The notes: generated from the sequence alone by a model not told the origin. 64,000 bases of DNA from CAYQDF01 sp964416175 (GCA_964416175.1 CAYQDF010000002.1:18793-82792); one strand, 5' to 3'. Shown: positions 1-9,861, numbered from the stretch's first letter. A program made the numbers and translations.

Positions 1-2
1 AT

Positions 3-1406
3 TATGACCGTTTTCGGAACAGGCTGATGCTCCCCATCCGGGATGAACGCGGCCGGCTTGCGGGGTTCGGCGCACGCGTCGTGAATCCCGAAGACATTCC
101 TAAGTTTATCAACTCGCCTCAAACCTCTTTGTTTGACAAGGGCCGGCTGCTGTATGGGCTTGACCGGGCGCGCAAAAGCATTCGCGAGCGAGACCAGGCC
201 GTGCTCGTCGAGGGCTACCTGGATGTGATCGCGCTGCACCAGGCCGGGTACACAAACGTCGTCTCGCCAATGGGTACGGCGCTGACTGAGAACCAGCTGC
301 GCCTGCTCAAGCGATTCTCGCGGCGCATGATCCTTGCCCTCGATGCAGACGCAGCCGGCGACCGGGCCACCCTTCGGGGGCTGGAAATTGCCCGGCAGTC
401 GTTGGACCGTGAGCCTGACCCGGTGTTCGATGCCCGGGGCCTCCTGACCATCGAAAGCCGGATGCAGGCGGACATTCGTGTCGCAACCCTGCCTCCCGGG
501 CTGGATCCAGACGAGGTTGTGGCGCGTTCTCGGGCGGATTGGGAGGCAATAATCGCTGGTGCCCGACCGGTCGTCGTCCATGTAATGGAGACGCTTGCGA
601 AGGATCTCGACCTGGAAGACCCGAAGGCGAAATCACAGCTGGCTGCGCAGGTGCTCCCGCTGGTGGAAGACGTCTCTGACCCGATCGAACGGGATGCATA
701 CCGCCAGCGCCTGGCGCGGCTGCTGCGCGTCGATGAGCGCGCCCTGACGGATTGGTCACCGCGCCCAGCGGGTGGGGCGCAGCGCGGCTCGCGTGTCCGG
801 CGCGGTCCGGTGTCTGCCCGCCCAGAAGCCCGGACGAAGCCGGGCGCCCTTGCCGAGGCTGCCTGGCCTGATCCTGTGGAAACCCATTGCCTGGCGGTGC
901 TGCTCCGTCAACCCGATCTGGTCTTTCGCGTTGATCGGGCGTTGCAGGAAGACGGTCTGAACCGGCTCTCAGTCGATGACTTTCATTCGACAGAACACAA
1001 ACTGCTTCTGCAGTTGATTGAAGAATCGTTAAATCAGGACCATGCTGAGCCGCTGAACTACGTTCTCAACAGCCTGTCAATGCCCTTGATGGAGCTGGCC
1101 GACCAACTTCTGGAAAAATCGAGCGAACTGGACCCGAATGAAAACCGCGTGTTGGAGGACCTCGTCCGTTCGTTAATCGTGCTGCGCCAGAGGCGGCTGC
1201 GCCAGGAGATCGATCACCTCCGCTACTTGATGGAGGAAGCTCAGGCAGCCGGCGAAAGCCAGGCGGCTGAATACCAGCATACCATGGTCCAGTACACCCT
1301 CGCTCGCAGCCGTCTTGACCAGGCGCTGGGGCATTACACAACCCACGCGGGTACCAAGATCAAACCCAGCCTCTTTTCAAAGCCTGGTCCCTGGACAGGG
1401 GAATGA
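3..1406 (+). CDS. dnaG: DNA primase DnaG, C-terminal part (5' end outside window)
   Basis: Makes RNA primers at the replication fork. The reading frame is open from base 3, so the gene enters from upstream; the first Met at base 27 is internal, because the residues before it (YDRFRNRL) already fit the family. The Toprim core is visible: VEGYLDVIALHQAG near residue 65 with its catalytic Glu, then ALDADAAGD with the metal-binding Asp pair. The last 200 residues are the helical, poorly conserved region that binds the DnaB helicase. The zinc-binding N-terminus is missing only because of the window edge. It is followed by rpoD, the classic macromolecular-synthesis order without rpsU. Confidence 0.95.
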   Translation, partial: YDRFRNRLMLPIRDERGRLAGFGARVVNPEDIPKFINSPQTSLFDKGRLLYGLDRARKSIRERDQAVLVEGYLDVIALHQAGYTNVVSPMGTALTENQLRLLKRFSRRMILALDADAAGDRATLRGLEIARQSLDREPDPVFDARGLLTIESRMQADIRVATLPPGLDPDEVVARSRADWEAIIAGARPVVVHVMETLAKDLDLEDPKAKSQLAAQVLPLVEDVSDPIERDAYRQRLARLLRVDERALTDWSPRPAGGAQRGSRVRRGPVSARPEARTKPGALAEAAWPDPVETHCLAVLLRQPDLVFRVDRALQEDGLNRLSVDDFHSTEHKLLLQLIEESLNQDHAEPLNYVLNSLSMPLMELADQLLEKSSELDPNENRVLEDLVRSLIVLRQRRLRQEIDHLRYLMEEAQAAGESQAAEYQHTMVQYTLARSRLDQALGHYTTHAGTKIKPSLFSKPGPWTGE

Positions 1407-1473
1407 TGACCCAATTTGGTACCCCCTCCCAGATGTGGTTCTGCTGTACAGGCATCAGTTACCTGCGCTCGAG

Positions 1474-3114
1474 ATGAACGGTTCCTCGAATCTGGATGAT
1501 CTCAACCCTGTTCAGACCGGGGAGGGCGAGGGGGACGACCTGGAGGAATCGATGCTTGAATTCCAGAACGAAGAACTACCCCTGACCGATGATCGGGATG
1601 AATTCATCTCCGATTCTGCTTTGGACGAAGATGAAGAGCAAGGGGGAGACGCAGACATCGATTCTATTCCAGCCGAAGAGGAGGAACTGGTCGACCTGGC
1701 CAGAGAAAATCCCCTGGATCTGCTGGATGACCCAAGCCTTTTCCTGGAGCTCGGCGAGGATCCTGTCCGCCTTTATCTCAAAGAGATCGGGGGGATTGAT
1801 CTGCTCGATCCGGATCGGGAGTTCTGGCTGGCAACGCAGATTGAAGCTGCCAGGCGGGTCGACTCACTCACCAGACAGCACCCGTTGATCCGCACAGGAG
1901 ACTCGCTGCCGCTCGGAATCTACAACGCGCTGTACGAGGAATTATCGACTTCCTGGAAGCGTGTCGTCGAAGATACACGGCGGCTCGGGTTCGATTCCCC
2001 TTCGCTGGGCCTGATGCTGGGTGAAGCCCGCATGCTGCGCCAGACCTGGGACTCGGATACACCCTCGTATTTGCACGCCTATCTGGACAATGGGATGTGG
2101 GGCAAGGATCCCCTCTGGGACGGCGTGGCGCGCAATGCCTTCTCAGTCTTCTTGTGCCTGTATACCATGCCGTCGGGGTTGGAAAGCTACTTATTCAATT
2201 ACATCGAGAAACGCCAGAGCCTGCCCACGAAACGCGCCATCGCGCCCTGTTGGCCCGCCGATAAAGTCCTGGATGATGAGCTGCATGAAATACGGGCCAG
2301 GGCGGAGGAAGCGGAGAATATCCTCATTCGGGCGAACCTGAGACTTGTGGTCAGCATCGCCAAGCGTTATATCGGACGGGGAAGCTCATTCCTGGATTTG
2401 ATCCAGGAAGGGAATATAGGGCTGCTGCGGGCGGTCGCCAAATTTGACCCGACGCGGGGTTATAAGTTCAGCACATACGCCACGTGGTGGATCAGACAGT
2501 CGATCAGCCGCTCGATTGCCGACCAGGCGCGCACGATCCGCATTCCGGTTCACGTCTTCGATTCGATCAACCGCCTGATGCGCACCCATCGGGACCTGGT
2601 CCAGCGGCTCGGCAGGGAACCGAACAGCGACGAACTGGCTCTGGAAGCTGGCTATTTGGACCCCCAGGATGAAGAGGTCATCTTGCAAGCCATCGCGGAA
2701 GGACAGCCAGTCCCGCTGGACGTCCGTCGAAGGTGGATGCGGGCTGCAAATAAAGTCAGCAAGATTATGCGCGCATCTGAAGAACCAATGTCTCTGGAGG
2801 ATCCGGTAGGCAGCGAGGAAAGCAGCCAGCTGGGAGATTTTATCGAGGACGAAGATGCGCTGGAACCGATGGATGCCGCCGCTCGGGAGATCCTCAGGGA
2901 GCAGGTCAAGAACGCGCTGGCTGTCCTCTCCGACCGCGAACGCAAGGTCCTCGAATTGCGCTTTGGACTGGTGGACGGCAAGGATCACACCCTGGAAGAG
3001 GTGGGCCAATTTATCAATGTTACCCGTGAGCGAGTCCGCCAGATCGAAGCCAAGGCTCTGCGGAAGCTGCGCCACCCCACCCGAAGCCGGCAGTTGCGCG
3101 ACTATCTCGGTTGA
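1474..3114 (+). CDS. rpoD: RNA polymerase principal sigma factor (sigma70/RpoD)
   Basis: Directs RNA polymerase to housekeeping promoters. An acidic N-terminus (residues 1-90) is followed by region 1.2 (DPVRLYLKEIGG near 96), a long non-conserved insert (about 120-285), region 2 with NLRLVVSIAKRY near 287 and YATWWIRQSISRSIADQ for -10 recognition, region 3, and region 4 with a helix-turn-helix (NVTRERVRQIEAKALRKL, about 513-530) for the -35 element. The frame is open further upstream into dnaG; I chose ATG 1474, but an in-frame GTG at 1435 is possible. The stop overlaps the next start (TGATG). Length of about 546 residues and all regions fit a primary, not an alternative, sigma factor. Confidence 0.93.
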   Translation: MNGSSNLDDLNPVQTGEGEGDDLEESMLEFQNEELPLTDDRDEFISDSALDEDEEQGGDADIDSIPAEEEELVDLARENPLDLLDDPSLFLELGEDPVRLYLKEIGGIDLLDPDREFWLATQIEAARRVDSLTRQHPLIRTGDSLPLGIYNALYEELSTSWKRVVEDTRRLGFDSPSLGLMLGEARMLRQTWDSDTPSYLHAYLDNGMWGKDPLWDGVARNAFSVFLCLYTMPSGLESYLFNYIEKRQSLPTKRAIAPCWPADKVLDDELHEIRARAEEAENILIRANLRLVVSIAKRYIGRGSSFLDLIQEGNIGLLRAVAKFDPTRGYKFSTYATWWIRQSISRSIADQARTIRIPVHVFDSINRLMRTHRDLVQRLGREPNSDELALEAGYLDPQDEEVILQAIAEGQPVPLDVRRRWMRAANKVSKIMRASEEPMSLEDPVGSEESSQLGDFIEDEDALEPMDAAAREILREQVKNALAVLSDRERKVLELRFGLVDGKDHTLEEVGQFINVTRERVRQIEAKALRKLRHPTRSRQLRDYLG

Positions 3115-5054
3115 TGGACTTCTTGGAAAGCTCGTGGCGCCTTCTCGCAGGTGCCCTTGTTTTATTCCTGCCGGGGTTCGCCTGGCTCGGGCTGTTCTGG
3201 GACTCCGATCAGGACCCTGCTTCTCGGCTCGCTGAGGCAGCGGGGATAAGCCTGTCCCTGACTGCATTATTCGGTCTGGCGACATATTTGATCCCCGTGC
3301 GCGTCAGCGCCAGCTGGTTCGCCGGGCTCTACCTGCTGATGTTCTTCGCGGCCGCCTGGACAGTCTGGCGCCGGCTGAGCATGCGCGGTCGTCAAAGTAC
3401 GGGTGATCTGCCGGGAGCAGAGAGCGCTGGGGTGGTATCCTCCTCCAGTCCAGAGCGCTCCTCCTGGGAAGCCCTAACGGTAGGTAAAAATCTGTGGCTG
3501 GTATCAACATTCTTCGTATTCCTGGCTGTCCTTGGGCTTCGGTTCTACCAGATCCGCGACCTCGCCCTGCCTGCCTGGGTGGATTCTGTCCATCACGTTT
3601 TGATCGTCCGCCTCCTCCTTGAGCGCGGCGGCCTGCCGGACACACTCGAGCCTTATCTTTCGGTGCCGTTCTACTACCATTTTGGATTCCACGCCATCGC
3701 CGCTGCTTACACAGCTCTCGCCCGGCTCGAGCCATATCTGGGTGTGTTGCAGATCGGGCAGATGCTCAACGCGCTGGTTGTCCTGTCTGTTTACCGGTTG
3801 GGGAAATCGCTCTGGGGAGACTGGCGCCGGTCGTTAATGAGCGCCCTGATGGTGGGTTTCGTCACGCAGATGCCGGCCTATTACGTCAGCTGGGGGCGTT
3901 ACACCCTGCTGACAGGGATGGTGCTGCTCCCCCTGGCGATGGCAGCTGGCCTGGAAGTATCCCGCGGAGGCCCCAGTTTGCCACGCTTCGCTAGCCTGTG
4001 TCTGCTGACAGCCGGCGTGTTCCTGGCGCATTACTATGCTGCCCTGCTTTTCGCAGTTTTCATGGTCTTGCTTGTCGGTGCAACGTTTTTGGAGGAGGTA
4101 CGGAAAGGAAAAGCTCTCAGGGGCGGCAATTGGTACTCCCTGGCAGCCGCAGTACTGCTTGGGCTGGGGCTGGCGGCAACCTGGACTTTCCGCGCCTGGT
4201 CCTTCGCTGGGAGTGCGGTCGAAGTCGGTATCCTGCCGCCGTCAAGCGAGACGGTGGATGAATTCTACTTCCCCAACTACCTGTCTTATCTGTGGCGGCT
4301 GCTAGGACCTCTTCGGAATCAGGTTATTTCCCTGGCGGCGCTGCCTGGACTGGCGATCCTGGTCTGGCGGCGTGGCACGCGGGTAATTGGTGCATGGAGC
4401 GCATTCCTGGTGATCTCTGCACTGCCGTGGGGGGTATACCTGGCACCTTTCAGGCCTGATCATGCGGTGATCGTCCTTTTCCTGCCGGTCGCCTTGATGG
4501 CGTCTGACCTGTTGATCAGTATTCTCGATTGGCGTGTAAGGCCGCCAGCTGACAGGTTGAAGGCAACCGCTGTCGTGGTCCTGCTCGGGAGCCTGATCGG
4601 TTTGGGCATCTGGCAGACCCGCTCGATTATCAATCAGAGCACCGTCCTCGCCACCGATGCTGACCTTCAGGCGCTCGAATGGATCGAGAAAAACACTCCC
4701 GCCAGCGCGCGTTTCTTCATCGCTGTAAATCACTGGCAGTATGGGATCTACCGGGGATCGGATGGAGGGTGGTGGATCACTCCCATCACGGGGAGGGAGA
4801 CGATCTTGCCGCCAGCCCTCTATCCTCTGGGGGAAACCAGATACGTCGAACAGGTGAGCAGGCGCGCGGCGGCAGCGAGCCAGATCGAATTGTGTTCATC
4901 CGAGTTCTGGCAAATGGTCCGGTCGGAAGGGCTGACTCACGTCTATGTCACTGGCGAACTGGATTCTGATCAACAGTTGAGCATGCGCATCTGCGGGGGG
5001 GTGAGTCTTGTATTCTCCAATGAGAGGGTGTCGATTTATGAGATTCAGAATTGA
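3114..5054 (+). CDS. Polytopic membrane protein, GT-C-like
   Basis: A 646-residue protein of unknown function. It starts with a hydrophobic segment (LLAGALVLFLPGFAWLG) and has roughly 12 or more membrane spans up to residue 500, then a soluble C-terminal domain. The stretch ADLQALEWIEKNTP just after the last span resembles the start of the soluble domain of GT-C glycosyltransferases, which use lipid-linked sugars on the outer face of the membrane. I see no definite catalytic motif, so this is only a fold-level guess. The start ATG overlaps the rpoD stop by one base, so it is probably co-transcribed with rpoD. Confidence 0.75.
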   Translation: MDFLESSWRLLAGALVLFLPGFAWLGLFWDSDQDPASRLAEAAGISLSLTALFGLATYLIPVRVSASWFAGLYLLMFFAAAWTVWRRLSMRGRQSTGDLPGAESAGVVSSSSPERSSWEALTVGKNLWLVSTFFVFLAVLGLRFYQIRDLALPAWVDSVHHVLIVRLLLERGGLPDTLEPYLSVPFYYHFGFHAIAAAYTALARLEPYLGVLQIGQMLNALVVLSVYRLGKSLWGDWRRSLMSALMVGFVTQMPAYYVSWGRYTLLTGMVLLPLAMAAGLEVSRGGPSLPRFASLCLLTAGVFLAHYYAALLFAVFMVLLVGATFLEEVRKGKALRGGNWYSLAAAVLLGLGLAATWTFRAWSFAGSAVEVGILPPSSETVDEFYFPNYLSYLWRLLGPLRNQVISLAALPGLAILVWRRGTRVIGAWSAFLVISALPWGVYLAPFRPDHAVIVLFLPVALMASDLLISILDWRVRPPADRLKATAVVVLLGSLIGLGIWQTRSIINQSTVLATDADLQALEWIEKNTPASARFFIAVNHWQYGIYRGSDGGWWITPITGRETILPPALYPLGETRYVEQVSRRAAAASQIELCSSEFWQMVRSEGLTHVYVTGELDSDQQLSMRICGGVSLVFSNERVSIYEIQN

Positions 5055-5097
5055 GATGAAATCGTACTGCAATTTCCCTGGATAAGCTTTGTGAAAT

Positions 5098-5126
5098 TTG
5101 ACACCTTAGCTTCCTTATGATAAGAT
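5098..5126 (+). promoter_or_regulatory. Sigma70-type promoter of the nuo operon
   Basis: A perfect -35 box TTGACA (5098-5103), a 17-base spacer and a -10 box TAAGAT (5121-5126) lie in the gap after the membrane protein gene. Transcription would start near 5133, leaving a leader of about 130 bases before nuoA. This is the only good promoter seen ahead of the 14 closely spaced nuo genes. Confidence 0.75.
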
Positions 5127-5260
5127 AGATCATATTCTAAAGTGTTAAAATCTCAATCGGGGTGGCTACCTTAACTTGATTACTGTTGTTTGCCAGATCA
5201 GGCAGAACGTAAAGTAAGGTAGAATGCCGCCCTTGATTCTTAACATTTACTGGCTGACAT

Positions 5261-5617
5261 ATGGTTTTTGAATATCTGCCGATCGCAATTTTATTCATCC
5301 TGGCGTTACTGCTTGCCGGCCTGATCGTGTTGGTTGGGCACGCATTTGGGCCACGGCGCCCCACCAAACGGAAATCTCAACCCTATGAATCCGGCATGGT
5401 TCCGATTGGTCCAGGCACCCGGCGCGTCCCGGTGCGGTTTTACCTCATCGCAGTCTTATTCATCCTCTTCGATATTGAGGTCATTTTCTTCTTCCCGTGG
5501 GCGGTCGTCTTCCGGCAGCTTGGCTTGTTTGGGTTGGTGGAGATGCTCATCTTCATTTTAATTTTATTGGTTGGTTACATTTACGCGTGGAAGAAAGGAG
5601 CATTGGAATGGGAATAG
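5261..5617 (+). CDS. nuoA: NADH-quinone oxidoreductase subunit A
   Basis: Small membrane subunit of respiratory complex I at the junction of the peripheral and membrane arms. It has 118 residues with three predicted membrane helices: an N-terminal span (YLPIAILFILALLLAGLIVL), a conserved loop (RKSQPYESGMVPIGPG) and two C-terminal spans after RFYLIAVLFILFDIEVIF, whose DIE motif is diagnostic. First gene of a complete nuoA-N run; the 3' end overlaps nuoB by 10 bases, which suggests translational coupling. Confidence 0.96.
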   Translation: MVFEYLPIAILFILALLLAGLIVLVGHAFGPRRPTKRKSQPYESGMVPIGPGTRRVPVRFYLIAVLFILFDIEVIFFFPWAVVFRQLGLFGLVEMLIFILILLVGYIYAWKKGALEWE

Positions 5618-6090
5618 AGCAAAAAACCGGCGAGATGGGCGCCGTTACCATGCGCCTGGAACAGGCTGTCAACTGGGCGCGAACGAACGCCATGTGGCCG
5701 ATGCTTTTCGGGCTGGCCTGCTGCGCAATCGAAATGATGTCGGCGCAGGCATCCAATTACGATATGAGCCGATTCGGCATGGAGCTGATGCGCGCCAGCC
5801 CGCGCCAGTCCGATTTGATGATCGTCGCCGGGCGGGTGTCGCGCAAGATGGCTCCGGTGCTGCGCAGGTTGTACGACCAGATGCCTGAGCCCAAGTGGGT
5901 GATCGCCATGGGTGATTGCGCTTCCTGTGGAGGGATATTCAACAACTACGCCATCGTCCAAGGTGTGGACGAAGTTGTGCCGGTGGATGTCTATGTGGCC
6001 GGATGTCCGCCCCGACCTGAAGCCCTGATCCACGGCATCCTGACCCTGCACGAAAAAGTGCGCGGCGAAACACTTAAGACCTGGGCTTGA
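5608..6090 (+). CDS. nuoB: NADH-quinone oxidoreductase subunit B
   Basis: Carries the terminal [4Fe-4S] cluster N2 that hands electrons to quinone. The 160-residue protein shows the cluster ligands: the adjacent cysteines in GLACCAIEMMS, one in GDCASCGG and one in VAGCPPRPEAL. The frame stays open upstream, but ATG 5608 is preceded by AAAGGAG and gives the normal N-terminus, so I chose it. It sits between nuoA (10-base overlap) and nuoC. Confidence 0.96.
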   Translation: MGIEQKTGEMGAVTMRLEQAVNWARTNAMWPMLFGLACCAIEMMSAQASNYDMSRFGMELMRASPRQSDLMIVAGRVSRKMAPVLRRLYDQMPEPKWVIAMGDCASCGGIFNNYAIVQGVDEVVPVDVYVAGCPPRPEALIHGILTLHEKVRGETLKTWA

Positions 6091-6113
6091 TCCCGGTTCA
6101 GAGCAGTCAGATC

Positions 6114-6626
6114 ATGAAAGAAACAATTCAACCGGTTGTATCTGCGATGATAGCGCGGTTCGGCGTGGAACTGCGTGAGTTTCGCGGCGATATCACGCTC
6201 GTGATTTCCCCCGACAACGTCCTCGAAGCCTTTAAATCCTTGCGCGACGAGCATGGCTTTGATTTCCTCGAGGAGGAAACAGCTGTCGACTACTGGCCAG
6301 AGCAGGAGCCGCGCTTCCACATCGTTTACCAGGTCTATTCGATTAAGAATCAACTGCGCCTAGGCCTGCGTGTGCCAGTTTCTGGATTGTCTCCAACCGT
6401 ACCCAGCATCGAAAAGGTTTATCCGAACGCTAACTGGTTCGAACGCGAGATTTGGGACATGTTCGGCATCCGTTTCGAGGGTCACTCTGATCTGCGCCGG
6501 ATATTAATGCCCTACGACTGGGAAGGACATCCCTTGCGCAAGGATTACCCCCTGGGATACGAGGAGGTCCAATTCACCTTCGATGCCGACGAGATTGATC
6601 GGGATAAACCTTACGCCGTAGAGTGA
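6114..6626 (+). CDS. nuoC: NADH-quinone oxidoreductase subunit C
   Basis: The 30-kDa subunit of the peripheral arm, which scaffolds NuoD next to the quinone site. The family signature is at the C-terminus: ANWFEREIWDMFGIRFEGH and HPLRKDYPLGYE. Nuo C and D are separate genes here, not fused as in E. coli. ATG 6114 was chosen over an in-frame TTG at 6087 that overlaps nuoB. About 170 residues, normal for the family. Confidence 0.95.
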   Translation: MKETIQPVVSAMIARFGVELREFRGDITLVISPDNVLEAFKSLRDEHGFDFLEEETAVDYWPEQEPRFHIVYQVYSIKNQLRLGLRVPVSGLSPTVPSIEKVYPNANWFEREIWDMFGIRFEGHSDLRRILMPYDWEGHPLRKDYPLGYEEVQFTFDADEIDRDKPYAVE

Positions 6627-6635
6627 GACAAGTCG

Positions 6636-7865
6636 ATGCTAGAACAGTCTGAAGTGACTCTGGACGAACTGCGTCATCTCGTGTCCAACCGGGCGCTTGA
6701 AGGTGAGACCATGCTGCTCAACATGGGGCCTCAGCATCCCAGCACACATGGCGTGCTGCGGCTGCTGGTGGAGCTGGATGGCGAGGTGGTGGTCAACTGC
6801 ATTCCCGATATCGGCTTCCTCCACACGGGCATCGAGAAGAACATGGAAGCCAAGACGTACGAGAAGGCCGCAGTCATGACTGACCGGCTGGATTACCTGA
6901 ACAATCTGGGAAACAACCTGGTGTACTGCATGGCCATCGAGAAGATCGCGGAGCTGGATGTGCCTCCCCGCGCTCAAGTGATCCGGGTGCTGCTGACCGA
7001 GCTGCAGCGGATCGCATCTCACCTGGTCTGGTTGGGCACGCACGCTCTGGACCTGGCAGCCATGTCGGTTTTTTTGTACTGCTTCCGCGAGCGGGAGATC
7101 ATCCTGGACATCTTCGAGCTGGTTTCCGGGCAGCGCATGATGACGACTTATTTCCGCCCGGGAGGTCTGTGGCGTGATGTGCCTCCCGATTTTGAGCCCG
7201 CGGTGCGGAACTTTATCAAGCTCTTTCCGGCGCGCATCGAAGAATACGAATCGCTGCTCTCGAAGAACCCGCTCTTCCTTGACCGTACGAAACGGATCGG
7301 TGTGCTCTCGGCGGAGAATGCTATCCGCTGGGGCGTTTCCGGCCCGCCTTTGCGCGCTTCCGGCGTGCGCCACGATCTGCGCAAAGTTGAGCCTTACATG
7401 GGTTACGAACAATATGATTTTGAGGTCCCCACGCATACCGATGGGGACACGTACGCCCGGTACCTGGTGCGGATGGAGGAGATGCGGCAGTCCCTGCGCA
7501 TCGTTCAGCAGGCTCTGGACACCCTGCCTGGCGGGCCGGTGCGCAGCGACAATCGCAAGTACGTCCCTCCGCCGCGCTCCGAACTCGGCACCAGTATGGA
7601 GGCCGTGATCCACCATTTCAAGCTGTGGACGGAGGGTTTCGACCTGCCAAAAGGATCCGTTTACGTGGCGGTCGAATCGCCGCGCGGCATCCTCGGGGTG
7701 ACGCTCGAGAGCAACGGCGGACCAAAGCCATATCGTATTCACTGGCGTACACCATCTTTCATCAACCTGCAGGCGCTCCCCCTGCTGTCGAAAGGCCACC
7801 TGGTTGCTGACCTTGTGGCGCTCATCGGGACGATTGACATCGTCCTGGGAGACGTCGATCGCTAG
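6636..7865 (+). CDS. nuoD: NADH-quinone oxidoreductase subunit D
   Basis: The 49-kDa subunit, related to the large subunit of [NiFe] hydrogenases, forms most of the quinone pocket with NuoB. Seen: LLNMGPQHPSTHGVLRL near residue 25 (the quinone-site His motif), GFLHTGIEKNME, and the C-terminal end IGTIDIVLGDVDR. At 409 residues it is full length. It starts 9 bases after nuoC and is followed 18 bases later by nuoE. Confidence 0.96.
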   Translation: MLEQSEVTLDELRHLVSNRALEGETMLLNMGPQHPSTHGVLRLLVELDGEVVVNCIPDIGFLHTGIEKNMEAKTYEKAAVMTDRLDYLNNLGNNLVYCMAIEKIAELDVPPRAQVIRVLLTELQRIASHLVWLGTHALDLAAMSVFLYCFREREIILDIFELVSGQRMMTTYFRPGGLWRDVPPDFEPAVRNFIKLFPARIEEYESLLSKNPLFLDRTKRIGVLSAENAIRWGVSGPPLRASGVRHDLRKVEPYMGYEQYDFEVPTHTDGDTYARYLVRMEEMRQSLRIVQQALDTLPGGPVRSDNRKYVPPPRSELGTSMEAVIHHFKLWTEGFDLPKGSVYVAVESPRGILGVTLESNGGPKPYRIHWRTPSFINLQALPLLSKGHLVADLVALIGTIDIVLGDVDR

Positions 7866-7883
7866 CGCCGTCATCGAGGACTT

Positions 7884-8375
7884 ATGCTTGCAGAAAAATA
7901 CGCCCAAGAGATCAAGACCATACTCGCCAAATACCCGCCGGACCAGAAGCGGTCGGCTGTGATGCCGCTGCTTTACCTGGCCCAGCGGGAGGATGGCTAC
8001 GTAACCCTCCAGGAGATGAACGAAATCGCCAGGATCCTGGGCATCTCCACGACTGACGTGGCTTCTGTCATCGGCTTTTATACGCTGTACCACGACCGTC
8101 CGGGCGGGAAATACCGCCTGCAGGTATGTACAGACTTGCCCTGCGCCCTGCGCGGTGCTGACCAGTTCCTGGAGCAGCTGTGCGAAAACCTGGGTATCAA
8201 GGTTGGCGGGACCACAGCAGATGGGATGGTGACGGTGGAGGCCGTGATGTGTCTGGCTGCCTGCGATAAAGCGCCCGTGTTCCAGGTCCAGAGTGGGGAG
8301 GGGCTGGCTTACTACGAGGAGCAATCCGTAGAAAGCGCGCTGGAACTTGTCAAGGAGCTGAGCTCCAGGGGCTGA
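7884..8375 (+). CDS. nuoE: NADH-quinone oxidoreductase subunit E
   Basis: The 24-kDa thioredoxin-fold subunit that carries the [2Fe-2S] cluster N1a beside NuoF. Four cysteine ligands are visible in the usual pattern: VCTDLPCALRG near residue 76 and VMCLAACDKAP near 116. The helical N-terminus (RSAVMPLLYLAQREDGYV) is typical. 163 residues, full length. A 114-base gap separates it from nuoF, the longest within this part of the operon. Confidence 0.95.
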   Translation: MLAEKYAQEIKTILAKYPPDQKRSAVMPLLYLAQREDGYVTLQEMNEIARILGISTTDVASVIGFYTLYHDRPGGKYRLQVCTDLPCALRGADQFLEQLCENLGIKVGGTTADGMVTVEAVMCLAACDKAPVFQVQSGEGLAYYEEQSVESALELVKELSSRG

Positions 8376-8489
8376 TTAAGGGAGGCCAGTCCTGGCAAGC
8401 GAGGGTCTGTGTGGAATGATAGGGGCCGAAGAGAGAAAAAAGTTGCTCGTTTCCTGAAGTTCACCACATTGGCGGATTAAAAGGACATC

Positions 8490-9816
8490 ATGCAAGGATA
8501 TCACCTCCTCCGGCATCGGGAAATACCCGATCTACATCAAATCGACGTGTACCAGCGACATGGAGGTTTTGCGGCGTTTCGCAAGGCAGTCACCTCCATG
8601 CAGCCGAACCAGGTCACCGAAGTGGTTAAAGCCTCCGGGCTGCGAGGCCGAGGAGGGGCGGGCTTTCCCACCGGTGTCAAGTGGAGCTTCATCGATAACA
8701 AGAACTGGCCACATTATGTGGTTGCCAACGCCGATGAGTCAGAACCCGGCACTTTTAAAGACCGCGAGATCATGGAGGGCAACCCTTTCCAGTTCCTGGA
8801 AGGAGTTGCGATTGCAGCTTACGCCATCCAGGCCAATGCCGCTTATATTTACCTGCGCGGCGAGTTCTGGCAGATCGGTGCGGCGCTTGACCGGCAGATT
8901 GCCGAGATGGAAGCTGCCGGATTCTTAGGGGACAACCTATTTGGCACGGAATACAGCCTTCGAATGTACACTCACCTGGGGGCAGGCGCATACATCTGCG
9001 GCGAGGAGACCGCCATGCTCGAGTCGCTGGAAGGCAAGCTGGGGCAACCCCGGCTGCGCCCGCCTTTCCCGCCTTCCTTCGGGCTGTATGGAAAACCGAC
9101 TGTTGTAAACAATGTCGAGACTTTGGCCAACGTGCCGCTGATCGTCGAGCGCGGCGCCGAGTGGTACCGCACATTCGGCACCGAACGCAGCCCGGGAACG
9201 AAGATCTTCAGCCTGTCTGGGCGCATCAACCACACGGGCAACTACGAGTTGCCTTTGGGCACGACTTTCCGCGAGCTGATTTACACTTATGGCGGCGGGA
9301 TCCCGGAGGGGCGCAAAGTGAAAGCCATCATGGCGGCCGGCGCTTCTTCTGCGCTGATCGTTGCAACCGAGGCGGCTCTGGACACCCCGATGGACTACGA
9401 AAGCGTCCCCCGCCTGGGCGCCCAGCTGGGATCCGCGTCAATCATCGTGATCGACGAGACGGTCAGCATCGACTGGCTGCTGTCCAAGACCCTGCATTTC
9501 TTCAACCACGAATCCTGCGGCAAGTGCACACCCTGCCGGGAAGGCACTTACTGGATGAGGCACCTCATCGGCCGNNNNNNNNNNTTTCCTGGTGGGCGAG
9601 GCGATCTTCGTTGGCTTCGCGTCCGCCATCGGCCGCATCCACAGCGGTGAAGCGAGCTGGAGCGACGTGGAGCTGCTGCACGAAGTTGCGAGCCAGATAA
9701 AAGGCAAATGCCTGTGCGCCCTGGGTGAGTTCTCCATCGAGGCGGTGCTCTCCGGGATCGAACGCTTCGAGGAGGATTTCCGGGCGCGGGTCGGCGTGCA
9801 GGAATCGGTGAATTAG
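8490..9816 (+). CDS. nuoF: NADH-quinone oxidoreductase subunit F, interrupted by an assembly gap
   Basis: The 51-kDa subunit that binds NADH and FMN and carries cluster N3. Seen: the nucleotide-binding glycine-rich stretch GLRGRGGAGFPTGVKW, the FMN segment NADESEPGTFKDREIM, YICGEETAMLESLEGK, the N3 ligands ESCGKCTPCREG and, after the gap, GKCLCALGEFS. Ten Ns at 9575-9584 break the frame; the 3' part continues in another frame to 9816. Collapsing a 9-base repeat that flanks the gap (9566-9574 and 9627-9635) restores a normal NuoF, so the gene is probably intact in the organism. GxGxG and Cys motifs leave no doubt about identity. Confidence 0.93.
9575..9584. other. Scaffold gap (10 N) within nuoF
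   Basis: Ten Ns mark an assembly join. CATCGGCCG occurs directly before it (9566-9574) and again 61 bases later (9627-9635). Deleting 61 bases restores the reading frame and a family-like protein sequence, so the 42 bases after the Ns (9585-9626) are suspect. Confidence 0.9.
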
Positions 9817-9861
9817 TTTGAAATCAAGAACGTGATTTTCAACGGAGCCCGCGTGGGAAAA

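Noticed and set aside
5190..5225. Second nuo promoter (TTGCCA and TAGAAT)
   Set aside because: The spacing is 24 bases, outside the range for sigma70 promoters.
6639..8324. Long open frame on the minus strand across nuoD and nuoE
   Set aside because: It mirrors the codon pattern of the plus-strand genes, which have clear family motifs; no ribosome site and no recognisable domain.
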